The notes beneath the pieces are model-generated. The model ran no database searches. It was not told where the DNA came from and worked only from the letters and a program-made list of their open reading frames with translations. Made by a program: the position numbers and the translations under genes. A DNA stretch of 64,000 nucleotides from Myxococcota bacterium (GTDB taxonomy: Bacteria > Myxococcota > B64-G9): assembly GCA_022710975.1 (NCBI GenBank), contig JAKLGA010000020.1, forward strand, positions 62,001 to 126,000, written 5' to 3'. Of the stretch, positions 54,738 to 64,000 are shown piece after piece. Each line of letters opens with the position of its first letter. Position 1 is the first letter of the stretch.

Positions 54738-56147
54738 ATGGACGCGCACGCCGAGGGCGAGCTGGGGTTGTGGGGGCAGGTGGCGAGCCATGGCGTGTTC
54801 TACGCCTCGGAGGTCCTGGCGCGCCTGCCCGAGCGCGTCCTGCTCGGCCTGGCCGAGCCGCCCATGCGCAAGGGCATGCCCTGGCAGGAGGGCGTCGACT
54901 TCTTGCTGCGCGTGGTGAGGCTGCTGCACCGCCACTGGACCTCGTTCCACCCCAACGTGCGCCGCAGGATGGTGGAGAACCTGTTCGGCCACGCCTTCCT
55001 GCGCGGTGACGAGAAACGCCGCTGGGCCTGCGAGCACCTGGGCGACTTCCCCACCGTCATGGTGGTCAGCCCCACCATGGACTGCAACCTGCGCTGCAAG
55101 GGCTGCTACAGCTTCAACTACGAGCGCGAGGACGCCATCTCCACCCAGCGGCTCGACCGCCTGTACACCGAGGCCGAGGCGCTCGGCATCCACATGATCG
55201 TTCTGAGCGGCGGGGAGCCCTTCCTGCGCGAGGACACCCTCGACCTGTTCGCCTCCCACCCACGCCAGATCTTCATGACCTACACCAACGGCACGCTGCT
55301 GGCCGATCGCCGCCTGGCCTGGCGGCTGGCGGAGCTCGGCAACGTCATCCCCTGCGTCAGCGTGGAGGGCTTCGAGCCGGAGACCGACGCGCGCCGCGGC
55401 AAGGGCACCTACCGGAAGCTCACCCGGGCCATGCGCGACATGCGCGAGGCCGGGCTGCTGTTCGGCTTCTCTGCCACCCCGATGCGCTCGAACAACGAGC
55501 TGCTGCTGACGGACCAGTTCGTCGAGCACTACACCCAGCTCGGCTGCAGGGTGGGCTGGTACTTCTCCTACATGCCGGTGGGCCGCGAGCCCGACCTCAG
55601 CCTGATGCCCACGCCGGCCCAGCGCCTGGCCCGCTACCACCGCATCCGCGCCATCCGGGAGAAGTACGACATCCTGGCGGCCGACTTCTGGTGTGACGGC
55701 ATGCTGACCGGGGGCTGCCTGTCGGGCGGCCGCACCTACTTCCACGTCAACGCCCAGGGCGGCGTGGAGCCGTGCGTGTTCCACCAGTTCTCGACCGACA
55801 GCATCCTGGACAAGAGCCTGGCCGAGTGCCTGGCGGGCGCCTACCTCCGGGACGTGCGCAGGCGCCTGCGCGAGGTGGAGAACCCGCTGCGGCCCTGTCC
55901 GGTCATCGACAACCCGCACCTCCTGCGCGAGCTGGTGGCCAAGCACCACCCGCGCCCCTCCCAGGTCGGCGGCGAGGCCACCCTGAGCGGCGCCCTGGCC
56001 GCGGGCCTGGACGCCTACGCGGACGAGGTCCGCGAGCTGTTCGATCCGCTCTTCGCCGAGCACAGCCAGGACTACCCCTGGCCGCTCGAGCCGCTCGGCT
56101 CCTGGTCCCAGAAGCAGCAGAGCCGCGAGGGCAAGCGGCGGGCGTGA
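54738..56147 (+). CDS. Radical SAM enzyme with SPASM-like C-terminal Cys region
   Basis: The 469-residue protein has an N-terminal helical region (about residues 1-110), then the radical SAM domain: cluster motif CNLRCKGCYSF (about 117-127), SGGEPFLRED and TYTNGTLL. The C-terminal part has further Cys (WCDGMLTGGCLSGG, VEPCVFHQF, LRPCPVID), as in SPASM-type enzymes that modify peptides or activate partners. No precursor peptide gene is seen beside it. The ATG follows GGAGG. An in-frame extension to 54552 overlaps the preceding gene and is rejected. The methyltransferase gene converges on it. Confidence 0.85.
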   Translation: MDAHAEGELGLWGQVASHGVFYASEVLARLPERVLLGLAEPPMRKGMPWQEGVDFLLRVVRLLHRHWTSFHPNVRRRMVENLFGHAFLRGDEKRRWACEHLGDFPTVMVVSPTMDCNLRCKGCYSFNYEREDAISTQRLDRLYTEAEALGIHMIVLSGGEPFLREDTLDLFASHPRQIFMTYTNGTLLADRRLAWRLAELGNVIPCVSVEGFEPETDARRGKGTYRKLTRAMRDMREAGLLFGFSATPMRSNNELLLTDQFVEHYTQLGCRVGWYFSYMPVGREPDLSLMPTPAQRLARYHRIRAIREKYDILAADFWCDGMLTGGCLSGGRTYFHVNAQGGVEPCVFHQFSTDSILDKSLAECLAGAYLRDVRRRLREVENPLRPCPVIDNPHLLRELVAKHHPRPSQVGGEATLSGALAAGLDAYADEVRELFDPLFAEHSQDYPWPLEPLGSWSQKQQSREGKRRA

Positions 56148-56182
56148 GCCCCCCTCCCCGATCCGCGCCTGGCCCCGCGCCC

Positions 56183-56950
56183 TCAGCCCGCCAGCGCCAG
56201 CGCCGGCTGGGCCGTGGCGCGCACGCGCAGCAGCAGGTGGCAGTCCCGCCCGCCGGGCCGCGCTCCGGGCAGCGACTCCCAGAAGGTGGTGGTCAGGCGC
56301 GGGGCCAGCTCGGACGGTAGCTGACCGAGCGCGTCCAGCGCGGCTCCGGGCAACAGGGCCGCGGCGAAGAACTCGTCCTCGAGCTCCAGCCCGAGCGCGT
56401 CCAGGCGGGCCAGCAGAGCCCCGCGGGTGACTCCGGGCGAGCCGCGCCTGGCGAGCGCGCTGGCGAGCCTGGCGCGGACGTACAGTCGGCCGCCCGGGCC
56501 GAGCCCGTCCACCACCCGCTCCAGCAGCCGGGTGAGCTCGCCGGCGGAGAAGGCCTGCAGGGGGCGTCCCAGGCACACCAGCCTGGCACCCTGGTAGCGG
56601 GTGAACTGCTCGAGACCCAGGCGCAGGAAGACCGCGCGGCCGCCCGCGCGCGCCTGCCAGGCCGCCCTGCGGGCCTCCACCACCAGGCGGGGGTCGGGCT
56701 CCACGCCCACCACGTGCTCGGCCAGCGCCAGGTAGCGCAGCGCCCACACCCCCCGTCCACAGCCCAGCTCCACCAGCCGGGGGATGGACGCCGGGCCGAG
56801 CCAGCGGCGCAGGCGCGCCACGATCAGCCCCCGCAGCAGCCCCCGCAGGACCGCGCGCGCCTGCAGCGCCCCACCCTCCCCGGCCGCAGACGGTCCCCGG
56901 GCCAGGCTGGCCAGCGCGGGCAGGACGTCGAGGGGCTGGAGCTCGTGCAC
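56183..56950 (-). CDS. SAM-dependent methyltransferase
   Basis: The 255-residue product has a Rossmann methyltransferase core: motif I LVELGCGRGVWALRYLA (about residues 58-74), the acidic end of strand two VVGVEPDPRLVVEA, and a post-core GLGPGGRLYVRAR strand. The substrate is unknown. The start is GTG 56950, seven bases after GGAGG; the open frame extends to 57256 but the extra part looks non-coding. It converges on the radical SAM gene, with 35 bases between stops, so joint function is only suggested by proximity. Confidence 0.75.
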   Translation of the reverse strand: MHELQPLDVLPALASLARGPSAAGEGGALQARAVLRGLLRGLIVARLRRWLGPASIPRLVELGCGRGVWALRYLALAEHVVGVEPDPRLVVEARRAAWQARAGGRAVFLRLGLEQFTRYQGARLVCLGRPLQAFSAGELTRLLERVVDGLGPGGRLYVRARLASALARRGSPGVTRGALLARLDALGLELEDEFFAAALLPGAALDALGQLPSELAPRLTTTFWESLPGARPGGRDCHLLLRVRATAQPALALAG

Positions 56951-57230
56951 GACCGCACCTCCGGGGCAGAGGGCCCGACCGGGTCGTTCAGACGATCCTG
57001 CAAGCCGTGTACCAGCCGGGCGCAGGCTGCCTCCCGGGGCCTGCAGACAGCGGAATCCAGTAAAAGCACAGGCGGGCAGCAATTCGCGGGGTGAGGTGGT
57101 AGGCGCACGCCGCGGCACGCGCGCCACACCCGCGCCTCCCCCAGGTCGAGGTCGTCCCGCGGAAGGACTCTCTCGGGAGCGGGCGAGGACCGATGTCGGT
57201 GGCCGTGAGAGTAGGGGACGGAGCGCGAGG
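56951..57230. other. Intergenic region with no recognised feature
   Basis: This 280-base gap separates the methyltransferase start from the end of the giant lipoprotein gene, both on the minus strand. Apart from the GGAGG belonging to the methyltransferase start, I see no convincing promoter, hairpin or small gene. Confidence 0.5.
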
Positions 57231-60200
57231 CTACTTGCAGAGCGGATCCTCACCATCGCAGTCCGAGTCGACGCCGTCCTCGCACTCGTCGTAGGCGCCC
57301 GGGTTGGTGTAGGGATCCGAGTCGTCGCAGTCGTCCCCGCCGCACCAGTCGGCCTCGTAGCCGTCGTAGTCGTCGTCCGCGCAACCGCAGACCGCGTCCT
57401 CGCCGTCGCAGTCCTGGTCGATGCCGTCGTCGCACTCGTCGTAGGCGCCCGGGTTCACGCCCGGATCCGCGTCGTCGCAGTCGAAGCCGCCGCACCAGTC
57501 GGCCTCGTAGCCGTCGTAGTCGTCGTCCGCGCAGCCGCAGGCCAGGTCCTCGCCGTCGCAGTCCTGGTCGATGCCGTCGTCGCACTCCTCGGTCGCGCCC
57601 GGGTTCACGTAGGGGTCGTAGTCGTCGCAGTCGTCCCCGCCGCAGGCCGCGTCCAGGTACCCGTCGTAGTCCTCGTCCGCGCAGTCGCAGGGCAGGTCCT
57701 CGCCGTCGCAATCCTGGTCGATGCCGTCGTCGCACTCCTCGGTCGCGCCCGGGTTCACGTAGGGGTCCGCGTCGTCGCAGTCGTCACCGCCGCAGGCCGC
57801 GTCCAGGTACCCGTCGTAGTCGGCGTCCTCGCAGTCGCAGGGCAGGTCCTCGCCGTCGCAGTCCTGGTCGACGCCGTCGTCGCAGACCTCGTTCATCGCC
57901 GGGTTGATCTCGGGATCGGTGTCGTCGCAGTCCGAGCCCTCGCAGGCCACATCGTAGAAGCCGTCCTCGTCCAGGTCCCAGCAGTCGCAGGACAGGTCCG
58001 AGCCGTTGCAGTCCTGGTCGATGCCGTCGTCGCACAGCTCCTCGGCGCCCGGGTTGACCGTGCCGTCCGTGTCGTCGCAGTCGTCCCCGCCACAGGCCGC
58101 GTCGAGGTAGAAGTCCCCGTCCGCGTCCTCGCAGTCGCAGGGCACGTCCGCGCCGTCGCAGTCCTGGTCGATGTCGTCGCCGCAGACCTCGTTCATCGCC
58201 GGGTTGACCTCGGGATCCGCGTCGTCGCAGTCCGAGCCCTCGCAGGCCACGTCGTAGAAGCCGTCCTCGTCCAGGTCCCAGCAGTCGCAGGACAGATCCG
58301 AGCCGTTGCAGTCCTGGTCGATGCCGTCGTCGCACAGCTCCTCGGCGCCCGGATTGGTCAGGCCGTCGGTGTCGTCGCAGTCATCCCCACCGCAGGTCGC
58401 GTCCAGGTACCCGTCCCCGTCCGCGTCCTCGCAGCCGCACTCCAGATCCAGGCCGTCGCAGTCCTGGTCGACGCCGTCGTCGCAGACCTCGTTCATCGCC
58501 GGGTTGATCTCGGGATCGGTGTCGTCGCAGTCCGAGCCCTCGCAGGCCACGTCGTAGAAGCCGTCCTCGTCGAGATCCCAGCAGTCACAGGTGAGATCCT
58601 CACCGTCGCAGTCCTGGTCGATGCCGTCGTCGCACAGCTCCTCGGCGCCCGGGTTGGTCAGGCCGTCGGCGTCGTCGCAGTCGTCCCCGCCGCACCAGTC
58701 GGCCTGGAACCCGTCGCCGTCCTCGTCCCAGCAGTCGCAGGTGATGTCCTCGCCGTCGCAGTCCTGGTCGACGCCGTCGCCGCACTCCTCGAAGGCGCCG
58801 GGGTAGGTCATGTAGTCCGTGTCGTCGCAGTCGTCCCCGCCGCAGGCCGCGTCCAGGTAGCCGTCCCCGTCGAGGTCCTCGCAGCCGCCGCAGCTCAGGT
58901 CCTCGCCGTCGCAGTCCTGGTCGATGCCGTCGTCGCACAGCTCGTCCGCGCCGGGGTAGACCTCGGGGTCGTAGTCGTCGCAGTCCGCGCCGCCGCAGAA
59001 GTAGTCGGAGTAACCGTCGAAGTCCGCGTCCTCGCAGTCGCAGGGCTGATCCCAGCCGTTGCAGTCCTGGTCCAGGCCGTCGTCGCAGATCTCGATGGCC
59101 GCCGGGTTCACCTGCGGATCGCTGTCGTCGCAGTCGTCCCCGCCGCAGACCTCGTCCTGGTAGCCGTCGGCGTCCGCGTCCTCGCAGTCGCAGGGCAGGT
59201 CCTCGCCGTCGCAGTCCTGGTCGACGCCGTCGTCGCACTCCTCGCTGGCGTCCGGGCTGATGCTCGCGTCCGCGTCGTCGCAGTCCGAGCCGCCGCAGGC
59301 CTGGTCGAGCCAGCCGTCGCCGTCCACGTCCGGGCAGTCGCACGGCAGATCCACGCCGTCGCAATCCTGATCGATGCCGTCGTCGCAGATCTCCGCGCCC
59401 CCGGGGTTGGCGCCCGGTTCGCCGTCGTCGCAGTCTTCCCCGCCGCACCAGTCGGCCTGGAAGCCATCGCCGTCCTCGTCCGGGCAGTCGCAGGCGAGAT
59501 CCTCGCCGTCGCAGTCCTGGTCGATGCCGTCGTCGCACTCCTCGGCCGCGTCCGGGTTGACGCCCGCGTCCGTGTCGTCGCAGTCCTCGCCGCCGCAGGC
59601 CACGTCCTCGGCGCCGTCCCCGTCCGCGTCCACGCAGGCGCAGCTCAGATCCACGCCGTCGCAGTCCTGGTCGACGCCGTCGTCGCACTCCTCTTCCGCG
59701 CCAGGGTAGGCCGACGGGTCGGCGTCGTCGCAGTCCTCGCCGCCGCAGGTGGCGTCGCGGAAGCCGTCGCCGTCCTCGTCCGTGCAGTCGCAGGACAGGT
59801 CCGCGCCGCTGCAGTCCTGATCGACGCCGTCCCCGCAGTCCTCCACCCCCTCCGGATTGATGTCGGGGTCCTGGTCGTCGCAGTCGTCCCCGCCGCAGGT
59901 GTCGTCGCGGAAGCCGTCGCCGTCCGCGTCCGCGCACTCGCAGGGCAGGTCCGCGCCGTCGCAGTCCTGATCCACGCCGTCGCCGCAGATCTCCTCGGCC
60001 CCCGGGTAGACCTCCCAGTCGAGGTCGTCGCAGTCGTCCCCGCCGCAGGCCGTGTCCTGGTACCCGTCCCAGTCCAGGTCCTCGCAGTCGCAGGGCAGGT
60101 CCACCCCGTTGCAGTCCTGATCCACGCCGTCCCCGCACAGCTCCTGCCCCTCGGGGCTCACCGAGGCGTCGCGGTCGTTGCAGTCGTCGCCGCCGCAGGC

Positions 60201-62195
60201 CGCGTCCTGGTAGCCGTCGTGGTCCGCGTCGTCGCAGTCGCAGGGCAGGTCCACCCCGTTGCAGTCCTGGTCGATGCGGTCCCCGCACACCTCCTGGGCG
60301 TCCGGATTCACCGTGGCGTCCGCGTCGTTGCAGTCGTCGCCGCCGCAGGCCAGGGCGTGCGCGCCGTCGCTGTCCGCGTCCGCGCAGTCACAGGGCAGGT
60401 CCGCGCCGTCGCAGTCCTGGTCCACGCCGTCCCCGCACACCTCGAGGGCGTCCGGGTTCACCCGCGGGTTCGCGTCGTCGCAGTCGGTGCCGCCGCAGGC
60501 CTCGTCCTCGGCGCCGTCGCGATCCGCGTCCGCGCAAGCGCAGGGCAGATCCGCCCCGTTGCAGTCCTGGTCGATGGCGTCGCCGCACACCTCCTGGGCG
60601 CCCGGGTGGACCAGCGCGCTGTCGTCGTCGCAGTCCGTGCCGCCGCAGGCCTCGTCGCGCGCGCCGTCGCTGTCAGCGTCCGCGCAGCCGCAGGCCTGAT
60701 CCGCGCCGTTGCAGTCCTGGTCGATGCCGTCGCCGCACACTTCCTGAGCGCCAGGGTGAACCGCGCCGTCGCTGTCGTCGCAGTCGGTGCCGCCGCAAGC
60801 CTCGGCCCGGGCGCCGTCGTTGTCCCGGTCCACGCAGTCGCAGGGCAGATCCGCGCCGTTGCAGTCCTGGTCCACGCCGTCGCCGCAGGTCTCCCGCGCG
60901 CCCGGGTAAACCGTGGCGTCCGCGTCGTTGCAGTCCTCGCCGCCGCAGGCCGGCGCCTCGGCGCCGTCGCTGTCCGCGTCCGCGCACGTGCAGGGCAGAT
61001 CGCCGCCGTTGCAGTCCTGGTCGATCCGATCGCCGCACACCTCCTGCGCGCCCGGGTGCACGGTGGCGTCCGCATCGTCGCAGTCCGGGCCGCCGCAGGC
61101 CCCGTCCGGCGCGCCGTCGCGATCCTCGTCCGGGCAGGAGCAGGCCAGATCCGCGCCGCTGCAGTCCTGGTCGATGCCGTCGCCGCAGGTCTCGCGCGCG
61201 CCCGGGTGCACGGTGGCGTCCGCGTCGTTGCAGTCGTCGCCGCCGCAGGCCCCGTCCGGCGCGCCGTCGTCGTCCTCGTCCGCGCAGCCGCAGGTGAGAT
61301 CCGCGCCCGAGCAGTCCTGGTCGATGCCATCCCCGCAGGTCTCCGGGGCGTCCGGGTAGACGCCGGCGTTCGTGTCGTCGCAGTCGGTGCCGCCCAGGCA
61401 GCGCTCCGGGGCGCGCCCGTCTCCGTCGGCGTCCAGCTCGGTGGGCCCGGCGGTGCAGCGCCCGCGCAGGCAGGTGTCGGCGTTGGAGCAGTCGCTGGCG
61501 TCCAGGCAGGCCGTGCCGTCCCGGGCGGGAGCGAAATCGCAGACACCCGTCTGGCAGGTGTCGGCGGTGCACGCGTCGCCGTCGTCGCAGCCGCTGTCAT
61601 CCGCGCAGCTCGCGGGCACGCAGCGGCCGTCCCGGCAGGTCAGCGCGGCGTCCGCGCAGGTCACCCCGACGCACAGCCCGTCGGTGCAGGTGTCGAAGGA
61701 GCAGACCTCCCCGTGGGCGCAGGCCTGGTTCGGGCAGTCCTCCGGGAAGCAGTGGCCCTGGGCGCAGATCTGGTTGGCCGGGCACTCCACGCCCACGCAG
61801 TCGGCCGGCACGCAGCCCGCGCCGGAGCACACCTCCCAGTCACCCTCGCAGCGCTGTCCCGGGCAGTCGATGGGCATGCAGTGTCCGTCCGCGCAGCGCT
61901 GGTTGGCCGGGCAGGGCACGTTCACGCAGTCGCTGGTGGTGCACACCTCGTCGACGCACACCTCGCCCTCGGGGCAGTTGCGCGAGGCGCAGGTGCCCGT
62001 GTAGCAGCGCCCCAGGACGCACACCTCGCCGGCGTCGCAGGTCACCCCGGCGCACTCCGGGGTCACGCACACCCCGTCCTGGCAGTAGTACCCGTCCGGG
62101 CACAGGCCCGGCGGGCAGCTGTTGGAGCCGCCGCTGTCGCAGCCGGCCAGGAGCAGGAATCCAGCGACCACCCAGAGCGCGCGCAGGCGTGTCAT
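57231..62195 (-). CDS. Giant MopE-type Cys/Asp-rich repeat lipoprotein
   Basis: The 1654-residue precursor has a lipoprotein signal ([12 protein letters not shown]). Residues ~20-250 are short Cys-rich modules of the form CxxxxCPxxxxCxxGxC. From about 254 to 1653 the protein is 28 repeats of a 50-residue unit, each with D-x-D-x-D-G, CGGxDCDD, P(G/D)AxExC and DGxDQDC(D/N)G motifs. This is the putative metal-binding repeat named after the copper-binding surface protein MopE. With about six Cys and over a dozen Asp/Glu per unit it could bind many calcium or copper ions on the cell surface. ATG 62195 has GGAGGTGAACC upstream. Confidence 0.9.
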   Translation of the reverse strand: MTRLRALWVVAGFLLLAGCDSGGSNSCPPGLCPDGYYCQDGVCVTPECAGVTCDAGEVCVLGRCYTGTCASRNCPEGEVCVDEVCTTSDCVNVPCPANQRCADGHCMPIDCPGQRCEGDWEVCSGAGCVPADCVGVECPANQICAQGHCFPEDCPNQACAHGEVCSFDTCTDGLCVGVTCADAALTCRDGRCVPASCADDSGCDDGDACTADTCQTGVCDFAPARDGTACLDASDCSNADTCLRGRCTAGPTELDADGDGRAPERCLGGTDCDDTNAGVYPDAPETCGDGIDQDCSGADLTCGCADEDDDGAPDGACGGDDCNDADATVHPGARETCGDGIDQDCSGADLACSCPDEDRDGAPDGACGGPDCDDADATVHPGAQEVCGDRIDQDCNGGDLPCTCADADSDGAEAPACGGEDCNDADATVYPGARETCGDGVDQDCNGADLPCDCVDRDNDGARAEACGGTDCDDSDGAVHPGAQEVCGDGIDQDCNGADQACGCADADSDGARDEACGGTDCDDDSALVHPGAQEVCGDAIDQDCNGADLPCACADADRDGAEDEACGGTDCDDANPRVNPDALEVCGDGVDQDCDGADLPCDCADADSDGAHALACGGDDCNDADATVNPDAQEVCGDRIDQDCNGVDLPCDCDDADHDGYQDAACGGDDCNDRDASVSPEGQELCGDGVDQDCNGVDLPCDCEDLDWDGYQDTACGGDDCDDLDWEVYPGAEEICGDGVDQDCDGADLPCECADADGDGFRDDTCGGDDCDDQDPDINPEGVEDCGDGVDQDCSGADLSCDCTDEDGDGFRDATCGGEDCDDADPSAYPGAEEECDDGVDQDCDGVDLSCACVDADGDGAEDVACGGEDCDDTDAGVNPDAAEECDDGIDQDCDGEDLACDCPDEDGDGFQADWCGGEDCDDGEPGANPGGAEICDDGIDQDCDGVDLPCDCPDVDGDGWLDQACGGSDCDDADASISPDASEECDDGVDQDCDGEDLPCDCEDADADGYQDEVCGGDDCDDSDPQVNPAAIEICDDGLDQDCNGWDQPCDCEDADFDGYSDYFCGGADCDDYDPEVYPGADELCDDGIDQDCDGEDLSCGGCEDLDGDGYLDAACGGDDCDDTDYMTYPGAFEECGDGVDQDCDGEDITCDCWDEDGDGFQADWCGGDDCDDADGLTNPGAEELCDDGIDQDCDGEDLTCDCWDLDEDGFYDVACEGSDCDDTDPEINPAMNEVCDDGVDQDCDGLDLECGCEDADGDGYLDATCGGDDCDDTDGLTNPGAEELCDDGIDQDCNGSDLSCDCWDLDEDGFYDVACEGSDCDDADPEVNPAMNEVCGDDIDQDCDGADVPCDCEDADGDFYLDAACGGDDCDDTDGTVNPGAEELCDDGIDQDCNGSDLSCDCWDLDEDGFYDVACEGSDCDDTDPEINPAMNEVCDDGVDQDCDGEDLPCDCEDADYDGYLDAACGGDDCDDADPYVNPGATEECDDGIDQDCDGEDLPCDCADEDYDGYLDAACGGDDCDDYDPYVNPGATEECDDGIDQDCDGEDLACGCADDDYDGYEADWCGGFDCDDADPGVNPGAYDECDDGIDQDCDGEDAVCGCADDDYDGYEADWCGGDDCDDSDPYTNPGAYDECEDGVDSDCDGEDPLCK
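57237..61436 (-). repeat. 28 tandem 150-bp coding repeats
   Basis: The repeats keep an almost perfect 150-base period for 4.2 kb; the only length change I see is one extra Gly codon at the end of unit 17. Units near the start of the protein favour GADLPC endings with CGDG, while later units favour GEDLPC with CDDG, so two subfamilies expanded separately. Confidence 0.9.
57840..58740 (-). repeat. Higher-order 300-bp duplication (three copies) inside the repeat array
   Basis: Units 19-24 form three near-identical pairs. The odd member lacks the standard CGG (it reads ACEGSDCDD) and has PAMNEVC. Matching DNA text recurs at exactly 300-base intervals (for example the stretch ending at 57900, 58200 and 58500). 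This is the most recent duplication in the gene. Confidence 0.8.
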
Positions 62196-62221
62196 CGGTT
62201 CACCTCCAGGGGACAAGAGAA

Positions 62222-62250
62222 AGATAGCCGTCCGCGGGGGACGCGTCCAG
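62222..62250 (-). promoter_or_regulatory. Candidate promoter for the giant lipoprotein gene
   Basis: On the minus strand, TGGACG (62250-62245), exactly 17 bases, TATCTT (62227-62222), 26 bases before ATG 62195. The -35 is a moderate match. Confidence 0.5.
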
Positions 62251-62291
62251 GGGGGCAGGCGGCTCCGGCCTTGACTTCGAGGGGCGCTTTC

Positions 62292-63959
62292 TCAGGCCGC
62301 GGCGGGCGGAGGCTCCTCGGGCTGGCCGAGCACCCGGCGGCCGTAGGCCGCCTTCTCCGCGGCGACCCGGGCCGCGTCCCAGCCCAGCCGCCGCGCGACC
62401 ACCGTGGCCACGCGCTCGAGCGCCGGCTCGCCGATGTGCTCGGCCGTGCCGATGGCGGTCCGCCGGAGCAGCACGTCGCACAGCCCCACGGCCAGCTCCT
62501 GGTCCACGGCGAAGGCCACCTGCGCCAGGATGTCCGGGTGGCCTGCGCGCACCCGCTCGGCCAGGCCCGGCTCGGCCTTCAGCAGCTCGACGAGCCCGCG
62601 GTGGCGGAGGCCGTAGGTGCGCACCAGATTCCCGGCCACGTCCGCGGGCAGCAGCCCCTCGAGCGCCCGGGTGGACTCGGCCAGGTAGTCGACGAACCGG
62701 CCGGCGGGCGCGCCCGGCAGGCGGCGGCGGGTGGTGAGGCAGGCCACCGCGGGCCGATCCAGGTGCAGCAGCACCCGGTCCACGATGCGCTCCGCCAGGT
62801 GCCGCGAGGTGGTGTACTTCCCCCCCAGCGCGGACAGTAGCCCGCGCCTGCCGCGGCGGTGGTGGTCGATGATCTCGTAGCGCCGCGAGGCCTGGTAGAC
62901 CTGGGTGTCGGCCTCGACCAGCGGGCGCACCCCGGCGTAGCGGAAGGTGATGTCCGCGGGGCCGAGCTCCGCCTGGGGCAGCGCCTCGCGCACCTCGGCC
63001 AGCAGGTCGCCCACGTCGGCCTCGGTGACCGAGAGCTCGTCGACCTGTCCGCGGAAGACCGCGTCGGTGGTGCCGATCAGGCTGCGCCCGCGCCAGGGGA
63101 TGATGAAGAAGTGCCGCCCGGCGGCCGTGCGCAGCACCAGCGCGTGGCGCCTGGCGAGCGGGCGGGCGGTGACCAGGTGGATGCCCTTGGAGCGGGTGAG
63201 CGCCACGTCCTCGCCGGTGCCGCACAGCCGGTCCACCTGGTCGGCCCAGGGCCCGGCCACGTTGACCAGCATGCGGGCCTCAACCGCCAGGCGGCGCCCG
63301 CCCAGGCGGTCCTCGATCTCTGCGGGCCCCAGCCCGCCCTCCCGGCTGGCGATGGCCGTGACCTGCGCGTGGTTGACCACCACCGCGCCGAGGGCGGCGG
63401 CCCCCAGCACGAACTCGACGCACAGGCGCTCCGGCTCGCACAGGCAGTCGTGGTAGAGCGCGCCGCCGGTCAGGCCCTCGGCCCGCACCAGCGGCTCGGC
63501 CGCCAGCACCTCGGCGGGCGTGAGCGTGCGGTGGCCGGGCAGCAGGTGCTCCGCGTCCTGCCCGCGGTTGCGGTCGAAGCCCAACAGGTCGTAGGCCAGC
63601 ATGCCGGCGCGGATGAGCCAGCGCGTGTTGCCGCGCGGGTAGGTCGGGATCAGGAAGGGCAGCGGCCAGACGTGGTGCGGGGCGATGCCGGCCAGCACCC
63701 GCCGCTCGCGCAGGCTCTCGCGCACGAGCCCCACCTCGCCGTTCTTCAGGTAGCGCAGGCCGCCGTGGATCAGCTTGCTGGTGGCCGAGGAGGTGGCCGA
63801 GGCGAAGTCGCCCTTGTCCACCAGGGCCACCTTGAGCCCGCGCAGGCTCGCGTCCCAGGCCACGCAGGCGCCGGTGATGCCGCCGCCGACCACCAGCAGG
63901 TCGAAGCGTTGGCCCGCGAGCCGGGCGAGCGCCTCCTCTCGGTGCAGGGCTGGCGGCAT
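62292..63959 (-). CDS. glpD: Glycerol-3-phosphate dehydrogenase (FAD, quinone-linked)
   Basis: GlpD oxidises glycerol-3-phosphate to dihydroxyacetone phosphate at the membrane and feeds electrons to quinone. The 555-residue product has the family length. It has the FAD dinucleotide motif DLLVVGGGITGACVAWDASLRG (about residues 20-41), the second landmark TSSATSKLIHGGLRYL, a substrate-domain FFIIPWRGRSLIGTTD, and GGKYTTSRHLAERIVD near the end of the DAO domain, followed by the DAO_C helical domain. The ATG at 63959 is 41 bases from the window end, so its promoter is not visible. No glpK or glpF is in the window. Confidence 0.95.
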   Translation of the reverse strand: MPPALHREEALARLAGQRFDLLVVGGGITGACVAWDASLRGLKVALVDKGDFASATSSATSKLIHGGLRYLKNGEVGLVRESLRERRVLAGIAPHHVWPLPFLIPTYPRGNTRWLIRAGMLAYDLLGFDRNRGQDAEHLLPGHRTLTPAEVLAAEPLVRAEGLTGGALYHDCLCEPERLCVEFVLGAAALGAVVVNHAQVTAIASREGGLGPAEIEDRLGGRRLAVEARMLVNVAGPWADQVDRLCGTGEDVALTRSKGIHLVTARPLARRHALVLRTAAGRHFFIIPWRGRSLIGTTDAVFRGQVDELSVTEADVGDLLAEVREALPQAELGPADITFRYAGVRPLVEADTQVYQASRRYEIIDHHRRGRRGLLSALGGKYTTSRHLAERIVDRVLLHLDRPAVACLTTRRRLPGAPAGRFVDYLAESTRALEGLLPADVAGNLVRTYGLRHRGLVELLKAEPGLAERVRAGHPDILAQVAFAVDQELAVGLCDVLLRRTAIGTAEHIGEPALERVATVVARRLGWDAARVAAEKAAYGRRVLGQPEEPPPAAA

Positions 63960-64000
63960 GGGCGCCCCGCTCCCCTCAACGCGCCTGGCGCCCGGCCAGC

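Noticed and set aside
57237-61436. Regular direct repeats suggesting a CRISPR array
   Set aside because: The 150-base units are wholly coding and similar throughout, with no variable spacers and no cas genes.
56784-62840. A 2018-residue plus-strand open frame opposite the giant repeat gene
   Set aside because: It exists because the 150-bp repeats are a multiple of three and avoid stops on both strands. Its translation is a monotonous Val/Ala repeat (VLVDAVVA) mirroring the Asp/Cys repeats, with no start signal or domain, while the minus frame has a lipoprotein signal and recognised motifs.

Overview
The window is very G+C-rich and gene-dense. It looks like part of the chromosome of a member of the Myxococcota or a related deltaproteobacterial lineage. 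The signs are a secreted subtilase with a GCGC + hydrophobic + RRRR (MYXO-CTERM-like) tail, a giant Cys/Asp-rich MopE-type lipoprotein, a sigma-54 activator, a membrane Ser/Thr kinase, fused spermidine-synthase-like membrane proteins, many lipoproteins of unknown function, and quinone-linked DUF224/EMO-type iron-sulfur oxidoreductases. The taxonomic placement is inference; no rRNA is present. I found 45 protein-coding genes (the first is cut by the window edge), no tRNA or rRNA, no CRISPR and no intact mobile element.

Layout. 1-4.7 kb: end of alaS, a spermidine-synthase-like membrane protein and a receptor-like kinase in one translationally coupled run. 4.7-8.1 kb (minus): a secreted S8 peptidase followed two bases later by a Tat-signal AmrS-type radical SAM enzyme. 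8.3-9.2 kb: an acyltransferase. 9.2-15.7 kb (minus): a tightly packed operon of DUF4159-like, vWA/GATase-like membrane and HEAT-like proteins followed by moaA, moaC and a MOSC protein. 15.8-19.6 kb: a second spermidine-synthase-like protein and a thiolase. 19.6-26.6 kb: lipoproteins, a PEGA protein, a GAF protein and a DUF4124 protein. 26.6-28.6 kb (minus): two haem c proteins. 28.6-34.7 kb (minus): a MacAB/TolC-like export operon with two FtsX-type permeases but no ATPase gene. 34.9-38.7 kb: an FHA-GGDEF diguanylate cyclase, an EMO-like oxidoreductase and a small transaldolase.

38.8-45.3 kb is the most unusual part. A minus-strand sensor kinase and NtrC-type activator lie back to back with a small plus-strand gene. 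Between them is a 410-bp strikingly A+T-rich intergenic region holding a full-consensus sigma-54 promoter (TGGCACG-N4-TTGCT) and an upstream dyad. The promoter faces a 157-residue protein that aligns without gaps to the N-terminal motif of serine recombinases but has lost the catalytic serine and two active-site arginines. I propose a dedicated two-component/sigma-54 circuit whose output is a catalytically dead recombinase fold. A second EMO-like oxidoreductase follows.

45.3-49.3 kb (minus): archaeal-type DNA topoisomerase VI (B then A) and a signal peptidase I with an extra membrane domain, behind a good promoter. 49.4-57.0 kb: a DMT-family permease, a lytic-transglycosylase-like protein, a PDZ-like lipoprotein coupled to an unknown protein, a SPASM-like radical SAM enzyme and a methyltransferase. 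57.2-62.2 kb: a 1654-residue lipoprotein made mostly of 28 repeats of exactly 50 residues. 62.3-64.0 kb: glycerol-3-phosphate dehydrogenase.

Because the background is so G+C-rich, housekeeping promoters stand out as TTGNNN-N17/18-TANNNT. I list about fourteen, most of them at operon starts. All counts and alignments were made by eye.
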